Assembly: GCA_039707465.1 (NCBI GenBank)
Contig: CM077648.1
Span: forward strand, 16,633,119-16,697,118
DNA length: 64,000 bases
Direction: 5' to 3'
DNA from: Rhabdophis nuchalis
Lineage: Eukaryota; Chordata; Lepidosauria; Squamata; Natricidae
The notes beneath the pieces were generated by a model. The model made no database searches, had not been told where the DNA came from, and saw nothing but the letters and a program-made list of their open reading frames with translations. Both the position numbers and the translations under genes were made by a program. Of this stretch, positions 52,996-64,000 are shown in pieces (positions within the stretch are counted from its first letter, which is position 1; every line of letters starts with the position of its first letter).

Positions 52996-54399
52996 AAGAC
53001 AGAGGCGTGGAAGGAGAGAGAAAACGGGAAGTAGAACATTCAGAAATATGAAGGCAGGGCATTCCACGCAAGGTTATCTTAGCCAAGTTCCCCTTAGCCT
53101 GTTAGAAGCCTAATGCTCTATTTCTACGTACCTAGCCTCTCTGAACAAGCAGTCAGTGACAAGACTAAGTAGGTGAAGCAACACCATTCTCTCTCTGAAA
53201 AGGTTAGATAAATCAGCCACAATGACTGTGGTTGGAAGAACCTGAGCTCACTCGGGAGATATGTTTACTGAGAAAAGACAATATGTGCTGGTACGATGTG
53301 CAAGAGGACCATGGAGGGAGGACAGAAAGATTAAAACAAAACAAACAAAAGAAGAAGGACTGCTATAAGCAAACAGGTCAAAGATGGGAGCCACCCTACC
53401 CCCAATTTGGATGCATACATGAAAACAAACCTTAACAGTCGAAATTTTAAAAAATGAACATGTACAGATCATGTTTTTTTTAATCAAATTTTTCTATTTA
53501 TTTTATTTTTAAACACAACATTAAAAATCCTTCATCTCACATGTTATAGAAAGTGTATCTGCTGATTACAAAATATTTTCATACATCTCTTCAATATTCA
53601 TCCAATGTACAGATCATGTTTTGTATTCAAGCCAGGAGGCTGTGAGTTTGGTCCTAGGTAGACGGCAGATATTTCTCTCTCTGGGCACCATGAGAATATA
53701 TCTGCTGTGAACTCCGCATTGGTGAAAGGAAAGGCATCTGGCCAGTAAACACTCAGCTCCATTCAGTTGTCCTGACTCCACCTCGATGCAAGGGATTATG
53801 GGGCTGCCTTGTCCTGCTCCTTCCCACGTTCCTCCAAAGCCAATGTGGCTACCCCCTCAACCTCTGTCATTGCTCATCCTCCTCCGGGGACTCAGACTCT
53901 GATGGGGCCATGACATTTGGTAGCTGGGGACTACATAAATATATTCTAGGGACCTGGAAGCTGCTGAAAAGGGCAGTTCTCCAAGATGGGGAGGGTTCTA
54001 TCATACAGTATGTGCCACTGGATTGAATTTTTCATTTCTTAAAAAAAGAATGTAACATGAAAGCAACATGAATGGAAGAAAAGTTAACCCAATGAGGGCA
54101 TTCATCATTAATGTGATGGAAGTCTTAAATGGGTGGAAAACTGGTGGCTCTTAATAAATCGATGAACTACAATGCCTAGCATCCATTCCCAGTAGGATCA
54201 ATATTAAAGTTGCTAGGGAAAACATCTGAAGGACCAGTTTTCATACTCTTGTCATATAACAGTAGAAAACAGAAGATCAACTATACAGTACATTCTACTA
54301 CAGCTCCTCTACTGTTTCAAATGCCTTGAAAGGAAACGGCAACTGATGCCTCACCTTTGCAGCTCTTTGGAGTGCCAATATATGAATTCTTATTTGTCT
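52996..54399. other. Mostly unassigned sequence
   Basis: It holds a T-rich run at 53474-53481 followed by AT-rich text (antisense retroposon end?), a SINE-like gtgagtttggtcctaggtag at 53642, and an acidic coding-like segment at 53760-53900 (minus). Confidence 0.3.
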
Positions 54400-55398
54400 C
54401 TTGAGAAACCGATATGCAGGTCAAGAAGCAACAGTGAGAACTGGACACGGAACCACTGATTGGTCCAAAATTGGGAAAGGAGTCTGGCAAGGCTGTTTAC
54501 TGTCGCCCTGACTATTTAACTTGTATGCAGAGCACATCATGAGAAAGGCGGGGCTAGATGAATCAAAAGTTGGAATTAATATTGCCGGGAGAAATATCAA
54601 CAACCTCAGATATGCAGATGATACCACTCTAATGGCAGAAAGTGAAGAGGAACTAAAGAGCCTCTTGACGCGGATGAAGAAGGAGAGTGCAAAAGTTGGC
54701 TTGAAACTCAACATTAAGAAAACCAATATCATGGCATCTGGCCCTCTCAATTCCTGGGAAATATTCCTGAGGAAAAAATGGACATAGTGACAGATTTTAT
54801 TTTCCTGCGTTCCAAGATCACCGTAGATGGGGACTACAGCCCAGAAATTAAAAGACGCTTGCTCCTGGGGAGGAAAGCTATGGCAGATCTAGACAGCATA
54901 ATAAAAAGCAGAGACATCACCCTGCCAACAAAGGTGTGTATAGTCAAGGCTGTGGTTTTCCCAGTTGCAATGTATGACTGTGAAAGTTGGACCACAAGAA
55001 AGGCTGAGCACCAAAGAATGGAGGCCTTTGAACTATGGTGCTGGAGAAGACTCCTGCGAGTTCCTTGGACTGCAAGGCAATCAAACCAGTCAGTCCTTGA
55101 GGAGATCAACCCTGTCTGCTCTTTAGAAGGCCAGATCCTGAAGAGGAAACTCCAATACATTGGCCACTTAAAGAGAAGGAAGGACTCACTGGAGAAGAGC
55201 CTCATGCTGGGAAAGATTGAGGGCAAAAGAAGAACGGAACAACAGAGAATGAGGTGGCTGGATGGAGTCATTGAAGCAGAAGGCGTGAGCTTAAATGAAC
55301 TCCAGAGGATGGTAGAGGACAGGAAGGCCTGGAGGAACGTTGTCCATGGGGTCGCAATGGATCAGACACAACTTCACAATGAACAACAGCAACAACAT
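54400..55398 (+). pseudogene. BovB (RTE) LINE, RT 3' half
   Basis: 5'-truncated. Frames encode RTGHGTTDWSKIGKGVWQGC, then LRYADDTTLMAESEEELKSL (YADD active site at 54611-54622), TVDGDYSPEIKRRLLLGRK, QILKRKLQYIGHLKRRKDS and AWRNVVHGVAMDQTQLHNEQ. Breaks are a TGA at 54509-54511 and a frame change near 54770. The 3' end is gaacaacagcaacaac. BovB RT normally copies its RNA at the target site and also mobilises Sauria-type SINEs. Confidence 0.93.
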
Positions 55399-55399
55399 A

Positions 55400-56650
55400 T
55401 TAACTCTAGGTACATCCTGAATGGAAGCCACCTTTTCTATGGTGTCTTGTTAAGTTATCAATTTAGCTTTCTCCTTAAACAATTTGGAATTTTCCCCACT
55501 CTGGAGTATTCATGACAGAAACTTCCTTGCCACAAAAAGCATCCACATGGTCTTTTTAGATAAGGGTTGGTTTTTTTTCACACTAATTAAATGGGGGGAA
55601 CTGGTGGTAATTGCACTCACTCATTGCTGGCAAGACGCCATGTGTGAATTGTGAAATGACAGATTTTCTTCTAGCTGTTCCGTGTAGCATATTAGATTTA
55701 CAGAATTCTTCTTTTTATGCGAAAGAAAGAAAAGGGGCGGGGGGAATTGTTATGTTGTGTCTGTGCCAAACAAGTCAGCGAAATCAGTGTTGTTACCTTT
55801 AGAGAGCGTTGTCATTATTTGTGCGTGGCGCAAGAAACATGAGTTCAAGAAGCTGGCTTTTATGTTTTTTCCAATGAGTTGCACTTTAGATTTTTCCATT
55901 CTCATATCCGCACTTGAAACAAAATGCATTAGCACTTCTGCCACTGTTTTCCCCTTTTCACACCATTTTGGGTGTGAAAGCAAGGCAGGGGTTGATGGTG
56001 GAACCTAACCTCCGATTCTATTCAAACACAACATATACTAGCAGAGCTAATTCAAAAACCCTCGGATGCGTGATTTTCCTTGGGAAATTTAGCTATATAT
56101 TCTCCCTTCCCCCAATTTTTAGTACTGCATTGACAAAAACACACCATTCTGTGGTGATGTGATATCAGCTCACGTCTCCATCGGAAACGTGGCAAAGAGC
56201 AGGAAAATACCGCCTAGTTAAAATTCTAGTACTATTCACAGGAAAACGAGTGTCTATTGTATATGACATTGTGCTCTTGTGAGTAATTTCTTTCATTACA
56301 TTTTAAAAACATCTTCACACCCCCAAGATATATTTTTTTTAATTCAGAAAAGATTCTATTCCAGTTTAGAAAAATGCCACTGAGTATTTTATATTTTTGA
56401 TGCCGTAGCTCCTGATTCTTTGTAAGTAAACAAAATGGCTACTGGTGATTATAATTCACTCATTTCTTTTCAAGCATTGTTTAAGTCAAAGCCAAGTAGA
56501 ATACTTTTTACACTTTTATTCCTGTGGTGAAATATTCTGCCTTTCTGTAGTCTTGTGAGGTACCCAAAGTTCCTCAAGCATCCTTTGAATGTTCTTATCC
56601 ACCTCTAAGATATTACTGCTAGAAAAGATATCTTCTTCTCACGACTCTTG
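55400..56650. other. Unassigned AT-rich sequence
   Basis: No gene, exon or repeat boundary that I can support. Confidence 0.3.
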
Positions 56651-56659
56651 CTAGCCTGG

Positions 56660-57119
56660 GCCCACTCAGGAGAGAATGAGAGATAGAATGAGAAAGAATG
56701 AGAGAGACAAAGAATGGGAGAAAGAGAGAAAGAGAAAGAGAGAGACAGAGAATGAGAGAATGAGAGAAAGAGAATGAGAGAGAAAGAGAATGAGAGAAAC
56801 AGAGAATGAGACAGAAAAAGAGAGAAAGAGAGATACAGAGAATGAGAAAGAGAATGAGAGAGAAAGAAAATGAGAGAGACAGAGAATGAGACAGAGAATG
56901 AGAGAAAGAGAATGAGAGAGAAAGAGAATGAGAGAGACAGAGAATGAGATAAAGAAAGAGAATGAGAGAATGAAAGAGAGAGAGAATGAGAGAAAGAGAA
57001 TGAGAGAGACAGAGAATGAGACAGAGAATGAGAGAAAGAAAGAGAAAGAGAGAGACAGAGACAGAGAATGAGAGAAAGAGAATGAGAGAGAGATAGAGAC
57101 AGAGAAAGAGAGAGAGAAA
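56660..57119 (+). repeat. GA-rich degenerate tandem repeat
   Basis: About 460 bp built from gagaatgagagaaagagaat-type units. The long antisense Ser/Leu/Phe frames across it are low-complexity artefacts. Confidence 0.93.
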
Positions 57120-57464
57120 ATATCAACTGGATCCATTTATTGAAAGGTGCCAATCTATTTCAATCTTATAACATGAACCAAACCCTGCACTAAGGAGGTT
57201 GGATTGTATGATCTCCAGGATTCCTTCCAATTTTTTTACTCTCTGTGATTCTAACATTTTATAAATTTTAGATTCTAAATCTAGATTCCAAAATTTCAGC
57301 CTTGAGCAGAACCACGACTTATTCTTGGTGGCTACTTTACAAAAAGTGAAAAGCTGAAGCAATGGCATCTTCTTAGAAGCATTCTGCTATTGTTATAACT
57401 CCTATTAATGTCACTATCAGAGGAATAAAGCAGTGTTGAGTTTTGGTTGGCATTTCCCACAACT
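57120..57464. other. Unassigned sequence
   Basis: No gene recognised; ggttggattgtatgatctcc resembles decayed CR1/SINE tail text. Confidence 0.3.
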
Positions 57465-57870
57465 CTTGTTTGTTTGTTTGTTTGTTTGTTTGTTTGCTTG
57501 CTTATTTATTTATTTATTTTATTTGTCAACAAGTACAAGGAAACAAGTATGAAAACACATGAAAAAATGGCACAAATAAATGGATAAAAATGAGCAAAAC
57601 ATAGCCATAAACACATAAAAAGAGTACCTATAAATGGGGACAGTAGAACAGGGATGGTAGACACGGCTGGTGTGCTTATGCATGCTCCCTTAGGGACGTC
57701 CTAAGAAATGTGTAAGGTCCCGCAGTAGACAGCTTAAGGTAAAAGGTATGGAGGTTAGAGGAACTAACAACTCTTACCCTGAAATCATTTAGGAAAGTCC
57801 TACAAATTTGGCCTGTTCAGCACGCCAAGATAGGATGATTTGCGACCCTACACTGATTTTGATACTTATG
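57465..57870 (-). repeat. LINE 3' end (antisense) with TTTG/TTTA tail
   Basis: (TTTG)n(TTTA)n, then aacaagtacaaggaaacaag and gctggtgtgcttatgcatgc, the same 3' UTR as the copy at 58139. Confidence 0.65.
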
Positions 57871-58138
57871 GCGTTTCTCTTCCCTGATGTGATAATTAGA
57901 TGTGAATTTCATTTTTGATCTACTGTTTTTCACTGTTTTAATATGCTAATGTATGCCATCTAAAGTTGTTTCGAAGGCTGAAATGGCTAATAAATTGCTG
58001 TAGCTGTTAGAAATTGAGTAAATAAAATAAACATGAACTCCATCTGTAGGCTGAGGCCTGTAAGGGAGGGAGGGAGGGAGGGAGGCCGGCCACTGGAGAG
58101 ATTGCAGTGGGCAGGTTGCAGTATTTTTCTATCTTTCT

Positions 58139-58690
58139 CCCCAAACCATATTGTAATTGTATTTGTATGTATTACTTTGTCAAACATGTACAAGACAGCA
58201 GGTATAAGTATAAACATAGACATGAACGAAAGAAACGAATACAAATAAATGGGGACAGCAGGATAGGGGCAGTAGGCATGCTGGTGTGCTTATGCACACC
58301 CCCTTAAGGACCTCTTAGGAATGGGGTAAGGTCCATGGTAGACAGTTGAAGGTTGAAGCTGTGGGATTTGAGGATGTAACAACGAAGTCAGGTAGAGCAT
58401 TCCAGGTGTTGACCACTCTGCTGCTGAAGTTGTATTTTCTGTAATCCAGCAGTTTACTTTGTGTTTGTATCGATTGTTTGCCCATGTATTATTGAGGTTG
58501 AAGCTGAAGAAGTCGTTGACAGGTAAGGCGTTGTAACAGACAATTTTGTGTACTGTGCTTAGATCATACCGCAGGCAACGCAGCTCCAGGTTGTCCAAGC
58601 TCAAAATTTTGAGCCTGGTAGCATAGGGAATTCTATTGTTAGTGGAAGAGTGGAGTACTCTTTGTAAATGATGTAAGTACATAAATGATG
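58139..58690 (-). pseudogene. LINE ORF2 C-terminus and 3' UTR (CR1-L3/Rex1-like)
   Basis: The minus-strand frame 58290-58682 encodes YATRLKILSLDNLELRCLRY and DLSTVHKIVCYNALPVNDFF, a C-terminal block of this LINE group, and runs into the 3' UTR. The sister copy at 57465 retains only the 3' UTR. Confidence 0.7.
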
Positions 58691-58732
58691 TGAGTACATA
58701 AATGATGTAAATATATCATTTACACAATGGTG

Positions 58733-58870
58733 TACTGTATTTTTGGACTATAAGACACACTGGTGTATAAGACGCATCAGGTTTTTGAAGAGGTAAGAAA
58801 GAAAGTTTTTGTCCTCCCCGGTCCCCAAGAGCACTCTGCAAGCTTCAGCAGGGCTGGAGGAAGGCAAAAA
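58733..58870 (+). repeat. TIR element left end (ctgtatttt family)
   Basis: tactgtatttttggactata then agacacactggtgtataag, as at 60740. The right end is missing. Confidence 0.55.
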
Positions 58871-59690
58871 TGCCCCTGTTTTTGCGAAAAATGGAGCTAA
58901 GAGGCAGATCATCCTTGAATCCTTAGTTTGCAAAAAGAGGCGTGGAAGAATTCCTCTCAATACATTCAGAGCATTTATCTGATAGTTATGCAGAGTGTGC
59001 TTTAGTCTGGTAAGATTCCTGTCTAAGGGCAAACATTAATAAAGAAACTACTCTGAGCAACTCATCATGTTGTTCTTGATTCCTTGTGGCACAAGCATAG
59101 CTTCAATTATGGCTTCCACCTTGACATTTTTATTTTGGTAAACTTACCAGCACACAGACCTATTTTTGACCAAAAAACCCCCCACTTAATATTATTCTCA
59201 AGAAAACCACAATTTTGTATTCCAAAACATGACTAGTTATTTAGCTCAACTCTAGAGTAACTCTACCTTACCACCAAGTGTTTTTGTTTATGACGCAGGT
59301 ACAGGATTGACACTGTCACTACATATAAAATGTCAAAACTGACTCAAATGTTTATTAAGGAAATAATTTACATAAAATAATCAGGTGCTCCTCTTCAACA
59401 GGAAGATAGTGATTTCTTAATTGGACACTTTTCAGATTAATTTTACTGAGTTACAATCTTTATGTGATTGCTTAAAAAATGACAGCAGATAAAGAAAAGC
59501 TAAAGAAATTCTAAGAGTTGCCAATGCTGGTACAAAAATAGTAGAAAGGCACAACCTGTTGTGTGGAATGAATGTTCATCAAAAGAAATGAAAATGTTTG
59601 TCTGTAAGAGAATACATCGGTCTACTTTTGATACCAAAATAAGAACTTAGTGAAAATAAATCACTTAAGTGTGTGAAATAAAGTTACCAG
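58871..59690. other. Unassigned AT-rich sequence
   Basis: No gene recognised. Confidence 0.3.
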
Positions 59691-59795
59691 AGGTGGGCTG
59701 CAATAATTCAGGTGGCCACTTGATGGCAGCAGAGAGGATTTAACAAAAATGTTTTGCTGCCACCTAATGGTTGCCTGAATTGTTGCATACTAGTT
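59691..59795. repeat. Inverted repeat, hAT-like left end
   Basis: gcaataattcaggtggccac (about 59699) is mirrored by ggttgcctgaattgttgc (about 59769-59787). cagaggtgggctg precedes the left arm, as in hAT MITEs; no right terminus. Confidence 0.6.
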
Positions 59796-59799
59796 CTAA

Positions 59800-60500
59800 T
59801 AGCTTTGTCTTGTGACCAAACAAGAAACAAGAAGTGATGCCATCAACAATGAATGTGGATTGAATAAAAAAAAAATTGAGAGGTACAAAATAAGTACATA
59901 TGACACATGTGCCATAGGTTCGCCATCATGGGCCTATATTCAGATCTTCTCTCCACACAGTGTTCTCATACTGGAATGTTGCTCCCTTCAATCAACAGCT
60001 TTAGAATCCCCTCTGTCTCTTTGACAGATGAGCATCAATTGATTTTTCTCTATTCCCCCTCTGCAGGAGGATGCAGGTGGAGAGTATCAGTTGCTGTGCT
60101 CAGCCAGCTTCCTTAAACAGGTCAGTTACTAGCAGCTGCACATGTGCAATGTTGGAGATGGTTCACCTTAGTACAGTTTCCAATGAATTGCCATAAAGTG
60201 TGCACCCAGAGCTTCTGGCTAGATGGGCTGATTCTATAATTCTGTTAACAGGAATGATGTGAAGGCAGCCAATGTTACACTTCTCTGTGGAACTATCACA
60301 AAGAAATCAAAGTAAGGGTTGTAACTGTATACATTCAAATGGCATAACTTAAATCCCTAAAAATGTTCTATTGAAAGAACTGCTGATGTGAGATGGGCAG
60401 CCACATATTGTATGTTGACATAAATGACAGATGGACAGACGGATGGATGGGTGGAGAGAGATGATGGATAGATGGATGAGGGAGGGTAGGGGGAGAGAGA
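59800..60500. other. Mostly unassigned sequence
   Basis: A gcgaacc-family MITE end (ataggttcgccatcatgggc) lies at 59914-59935; otherwise nothing recognised. Confidence 0.3.
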
Positions 60501-60506
60501 GAGACG

Positions 60507-60576
60507 AAGGAAGGAAGGAAGGAAGGAAGGAAGGAAGGAAGGAAGGAAGGAAGGAAGGAAGGAAGGAAGGAAGGAC
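60507..60576 (+). repeat. (GGAA)n microsatellite
   Basis: About 17 perfect GGAA units, preceded by GATG-rich sequence. Confidence 0.95.
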
Positions 60577-60918
60577 TGGAGTAAATGGAAAGGAAAAATA
60601 GCATTTCTCTATGCCATAGTTTCATTCAGAATATTCTGGCAAAATATATACCACAAAAAAAAGTGTTGGGGGGGGGGGGGAATCTCATCCATTTTCCAAA
60701 TCATAGAACATGCCCATTTTCTGTTGCTTGACATGCAAGCACTGTATTTTTCAGAATATAAGACACACCTTTGCAGGAGCACTCTGCAAGCCCCCCCAAG
60801 GCTATTCATGCCTTTTATTTTGGAAGAAAAAGGGGCCGTTTTGGGGAGTTTTGCAAAGTGCAAAAAACTTTTTTTTTTTTTTTTTTTTTTTTGGCTTTTG
60901 GAAGGCTGTTTAGTTACT

Positions 60919-61049
60919 TGGCAACTTTAAGACTTGTGGACTTCAACTCCCAGAATTCTCCAGCCAGTATAGCTTGTGGACATAGCTGGCTGGAGAATTC
61001 TGGGAATTAAAGTCCACAAGTCTTAAAGTTGCCAAGTTTGGGAACCCCT
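60919..61049. repeat. hAT foldback, left terminus lost
   Basis: Arms aactttaagacttgtggact and agtccacaagtcttaaagtt with about 50-nt pairing. The right end ...gggaacccctg is present; the left CAGGGG end is missing. Confidence 0.7.
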
Positions 61050-61159
61050 GAGTTAGAGGGATTGATGAGAATTACATTGATCAAGTGCTGTGCCAGCAGA
61101 AACAAAGTTTTAGGTGCCACAGAGATTTCCTTCTCCAGCACATGGATAAATACACCTGG

Positions 61160-61668
61160 AAACATCTACCTACCTACCTACTGTATTTCTCTCCCCCCCC
61201 TCTATCTACCTATATACCTACCTACCTTCTCTCTCTCTCTCCCCCTACCTATCTACTGTATTTCTCTCTCTATTTTTCTCTCTCTCTCCCTCTACCTACC
61301 TACCTACCTACCTACCTATCTACACACTCTCTCTCCCTACCTACTGTGTTTCTCTCTCTCTCTCCCTCTCCCTCTATCTACCTATATACCTACCTTCTCT
61401 ATCCCCCATCTACCTACTATATTTCTCTCTCTCTATTTTTCTCTCCCTCTCCCTCTACCTACCTACCTACCTACCTACCTACCTATCTACACACTCTCTC
61501 TCCCTACCTACTGTATTTCTCTCTCTCTCTCCCTCTCCTCTATCTACCTATATACCTACCTTCTCTATCCCCCATCTACCTACTATATTTCTCTCTCTCT
61601 ATTTTTCTCTCTCTCTCCCTCTAACCTACCTACCTATCTACACACTCTCTCTCCCTACCTACTGTATT

Positions 61669-61703
<35 letters not shown>

Positions 61704-61753
61704 TCTATCTACCTATATACCTACCTTCTCTATCCCTCCATCTACCTACTGTA

Positions 61754-61788
<35 letters not shown>

Positions 61789-61900
61789 ATACCTTTATCT
61801 ACCTACCTACCTACCTACCTAACTTCTCTCCCACCCACCCCACCTACTGTATTTCTCTCTCTTTCTCTCCCTCTATATCCCTCTATCTACCTACCTACTT
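61160..61900 (+). repeat. Long (CTAC)n/(CTCT)n compound microsatellite
   Basis: Alternating CTAC and TCTC blocks form a higher-order repeat of roughly 150-170 bp present about four times (ctatatacctaccttctcta recurs). The long Ser/Leu/Tyr frame is an artefact. Confidence 0.93.
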
Positions 61901-61984
61901 TAAAAAAAAGCCTCTTCAAACCATGGTGCATCTTATACTCTGGTGCGTCTTATACTCTGAAAAATATGGTATGTACATAAAGAA

Positions 61985-62640
61985 TGTGTCTACTTTCTAA
62001 ATTATAGTGCCAAAGATAAGTTACATTTCTTGCAAATTCAAATGAAATTTGTTGAAAATATATAGACTGGTTTTTAAAGCAGGATGGAAGATGAATGCTG
62101 TTTACCAACCTAAAAGGTAATTTTAATGAACATAAGTTCAGGCAGCTTGTTGAAGCATATCATATAGTGCCTGGAGGATGAAACACCTTCCATTTTAAAT
62201 TATTTTTGTTGTTGTTATTCATACATTTAATGTGTTGGCAAAGGTGTACATAGCTATTCTTCTTTTCTCATCTCCTTTTTTTTTTTGTTTAGTATCTCTT
62301 CTTAAGAGTTATTTAACTAGGCTCCGGGCATACTTATCTAAAATTCATGCATGGAAATATGAGAAATAGGACCGTCGACAAAGGCGTATTTATTTTTCCT
62401 TCTTAATTCAAGGTAGCTTAGAAACGGGTTGTTTTAATTCCACTATGTTTTGGCAAGGTCTCTTGATTACTATGCAAATCTTATTTTGAGGCAAAACAAA
62501 TGGGGACAATAAATGTCAAAGTACTTAGTGATGTAACCCACCACTAGCTCTGCAGAATTTGTCAAGTATCTATGTGTTCAGAACTGTCAAAGCTAATAGA
62601 GACTAAAGCAAAGATGCGTTTCACTAAAAGCATATGAATG
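61985..62640. other. Unassigned AT-rich sequence
   Basis: No gene recognised. Confidence 0.3.
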
Positions 62641-62667
62641 CCCTTCAATCCAGAGGTCTGCCTATAG

Positions 62668-63191
62668 CAGGGGTGTCAAACTCAAGGCCTGAGGGCTGGA
62701 TGTGGCCCGCGATGTGGTCATATCCGGCCCGTGGGGCCATCCTGGAAAATGTAAGGGGACAGGCCGCATTGCTTCAGCCCAGTCTACACGTGTTGCTTCA
62801 GCACAGTCTATCCATGTTGCTTTGGCCACAGGTGGGTTGCTAAATTTATTATACTGGATCGGGCGCAAATGCGCGACACCTCTGTGCATGCACCAGAAGC
62901 ATCCAAGTGGGTGGGTGGAGCCTCCTGCCACTGCTACTACTGGTTCGGCTGATCCGGGCTGCACTGGCAGCAATTCACCTCTGGCTTCGGCCTAATCTAT
63001 CCAATGTGAAGAGGAAATATGCCAGCAATTTGGGGAGTGGCGTCAAACTGGCCATGCCCAGCCAATCGGCCATGCCGACTGAGTGGCGTCAAGCTGGCCA
63101 CAACCACCCAGTCAGCCACACACACACCGGCCCCCCGAGGTCAACCATAGCCCTGATGCAGCCCTAAATGACATTAAGTTTGACACCCCTG
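62668..63191 (+). mobile_element. hAT-type element, exact TSD
   Basis: Ends CAGGGGTGTCAAACT and AAGTTTGACACCCCTG. TSD GCCTATAG at 62660-62667 and 63192-63199. Non-coding; it hosts a second hAT MITE. Confidence 0.88.
62827..62983 (+). mobile_element. hAT MITE nested within a hAT element
   Basis: Ends CACAGGTGGGTTGCT and AGCAATTCACCTCTG. TSD GCTTTGGC / GCTTCGGC, 7 of 8. Confidence 0.8.
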
Positions 63192-63213
63192 GCCTATAGG
63201 TTCCAACAAAACA

Positions 63214-63446
63214 GAGCCGAGGCAGTGCAGTAATTAGTGTGCAGTACTGCAGGCTACTTCAGCTGACTGTTAGCTGCAGTTCGCCTGTTCAAATCTCACC
63301 GGCTCAAAGTTGACTCAGCCTCCCATCCTTCCGAGGTGGGTAAAATGAGGGCCCAGATTGTTGGGGGAAATATGCTGACTCTGTAAACGGCTTCGAGAGG
63401 GCTATAAAAGCACTATGAAGCGGTATATCAATCTAAGTGCTATTGC
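63214..63446 (+). mobile_element. tRNA-derived SINE (type B), uninterrupted
   Basis: gagccgaggcagtgcagtaa head, B-box-like GTTCAAATCTC, and tail gaagcggtatatcaatctaa. It is the intact comparison for 4800-5260. Confidence 0.78.
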
Positions 63447-63862
63447 TACATACATCCCTTAGACCGATACGCTCCCACAGAGAGGGCCTTCTCAGGGTGC
63501 CGTCGGCCGGACAATGCCGACTGGCAACACCCAGGGGAAGGGCCTTCTCTGTGGCGGGCCCTGCCCTGTGGAACGACCTACCCCCAGAACTTCGTACCAT
63601 CACCGACCTCCGCCTCTTCCGCCAGTGTTTAAAAACACACTTCTTTCATCAAGCCGGCCTAACATAACCTCCGCTGGGACTAATTTAGATAGTTTTATTT
63701 CGGGAATTTTAATTGGTTTTTAGCGCAGGACAGGCATTTAATAGGTTTTTAAATTTTGTATTACGATTTTGTATGTATTTTAAATTCCTGTGCGCCGCCC
63801 TGGGTCCTTTTGGAGAAGGGCGGGATATAAATCTAATAAATAAATAAAAATAAATAAATATG
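63447..63862 (+). pseudogene. L2-clade LINE 3' end
   Basis: Encodes IRSHREGLLRVPSAGQCRLA and WNDLPPELRTITDLRLF, then the 3' UTR tgcgccgccctgggtccttt and an AAATA tail. It directly abuts the preceding SINE. Confidence 0.85.
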
Positions 63863-64000
63863 TTGCTGTCAATACTTCTTTCCTCTGGAAAACAACCCCA
63901 CAGGGACAGCTCTGCTGTTTATGCCATTCATTGCGTTAGAAAGACATCGGTGGTACTATAAAGTTATGTATAGGGTGGCATTACCATGCTTACCAGTGTA

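Larger units (their letters stand above)
60740..61971. mobile_element. TIR element (ctgtatttt family) expanded by a foldback and microsatellites
   Basis: The left end actgtatttttcagaatata and right end tatactctgaaaaatatgg form TIRs. Most of the interior is other material: a T-run at 60869-60892, the foldback at 60919-61049, and the CTAC/CTCT array. Confidence 0.6.

Noticed and set aside
56605..57153. Frames of 156-182 codons rich in Ser-Leu-Ser-Phe
   Set aside because: Low-complexity translation of the GA-rich tandem repeat.
61029..62000. 323-codon frame, Ser/Leu/Tyr/Pro-rich
   Set aside because: Produced by the CTAC/CTCT compound microsatellite.

Overview
The window looks like non-genic DNA from a squamate reptile, most likely a snake. 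The evidence is the repeat content: BovB (RTE) LINEs, several CR1 and L2 LINE subfamilies, LINEs ending in an AATAG/TATTC pentamer tail, Sauria-type tRNA SINEs, L1-clade sequence, a Ty3/gypsy LTR element, and very many small hAT-type elements with 8-bp target-site duplications (TSDs). I recognise no host protein-coding exon, rRNA gene, functional tRNA gene or CRISPR array. Nearly every long reading frame is transposon-derived or low-complexity.

Layout. 1-7 kb: CR1 debris, a Sauria SINE with an exact TSD, a hAT MITE, LTR fragments, and a SINE split by a hAT MITE. 7.3-12.3 kb: a complete minus-strand Ty3/gypsy element (two identical 299-bp LTRs, GGTGC TSD, serine-tRNA-type primer site, polypurine tract, one Gag-Pol frame broken by two in-frame stops), inserted in a CR1. 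12.6-20.5 kb: L2 and CR1 copies, pentamer repeats, SINEs with tRNA-like heads, and a CR1 carrying three separate insertions. 20.5-22.9 kb: a hAT MITE split by a complete ORF1-only L1-type retroposon, the most striking feature here. 23-47 kb: RTE, CR1, L2, BovB and LINE 3' ends riddled with hAT elements, plus near-perfect palindromic hAT foldbacks. 47-52 kb: composite hAT elements, one of them holding an L2 copy. 54.4-55.4 kb: a sense BovB 3' half. 56-62 kb: long simple repeats, LINE 3' ends and TIR elements. 62.7-63.9 kb: nested hAT elements, a SINE and an L2 tail.

How the parts interact. Relative ages can be read from nesting. CR1, L2, SINE and BovB copies are repeatedly interrupted by hAT MITEs with clean TSDs. 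The gypsy element, with 299/299 identical LTRs, appears to be the youngest large insertion. The ORF1-only L1 retroposon has an uninterrupted frame, a poly(A) tail and a short duplication. The non-autonomous elements must have used enzymes encoded elsewhere: hAT transposase for the MITEs, and L1, BovB or CR1 reverse transcriptase for the retroposons. Family names rest on motif recognition by eye; no database search was possible.
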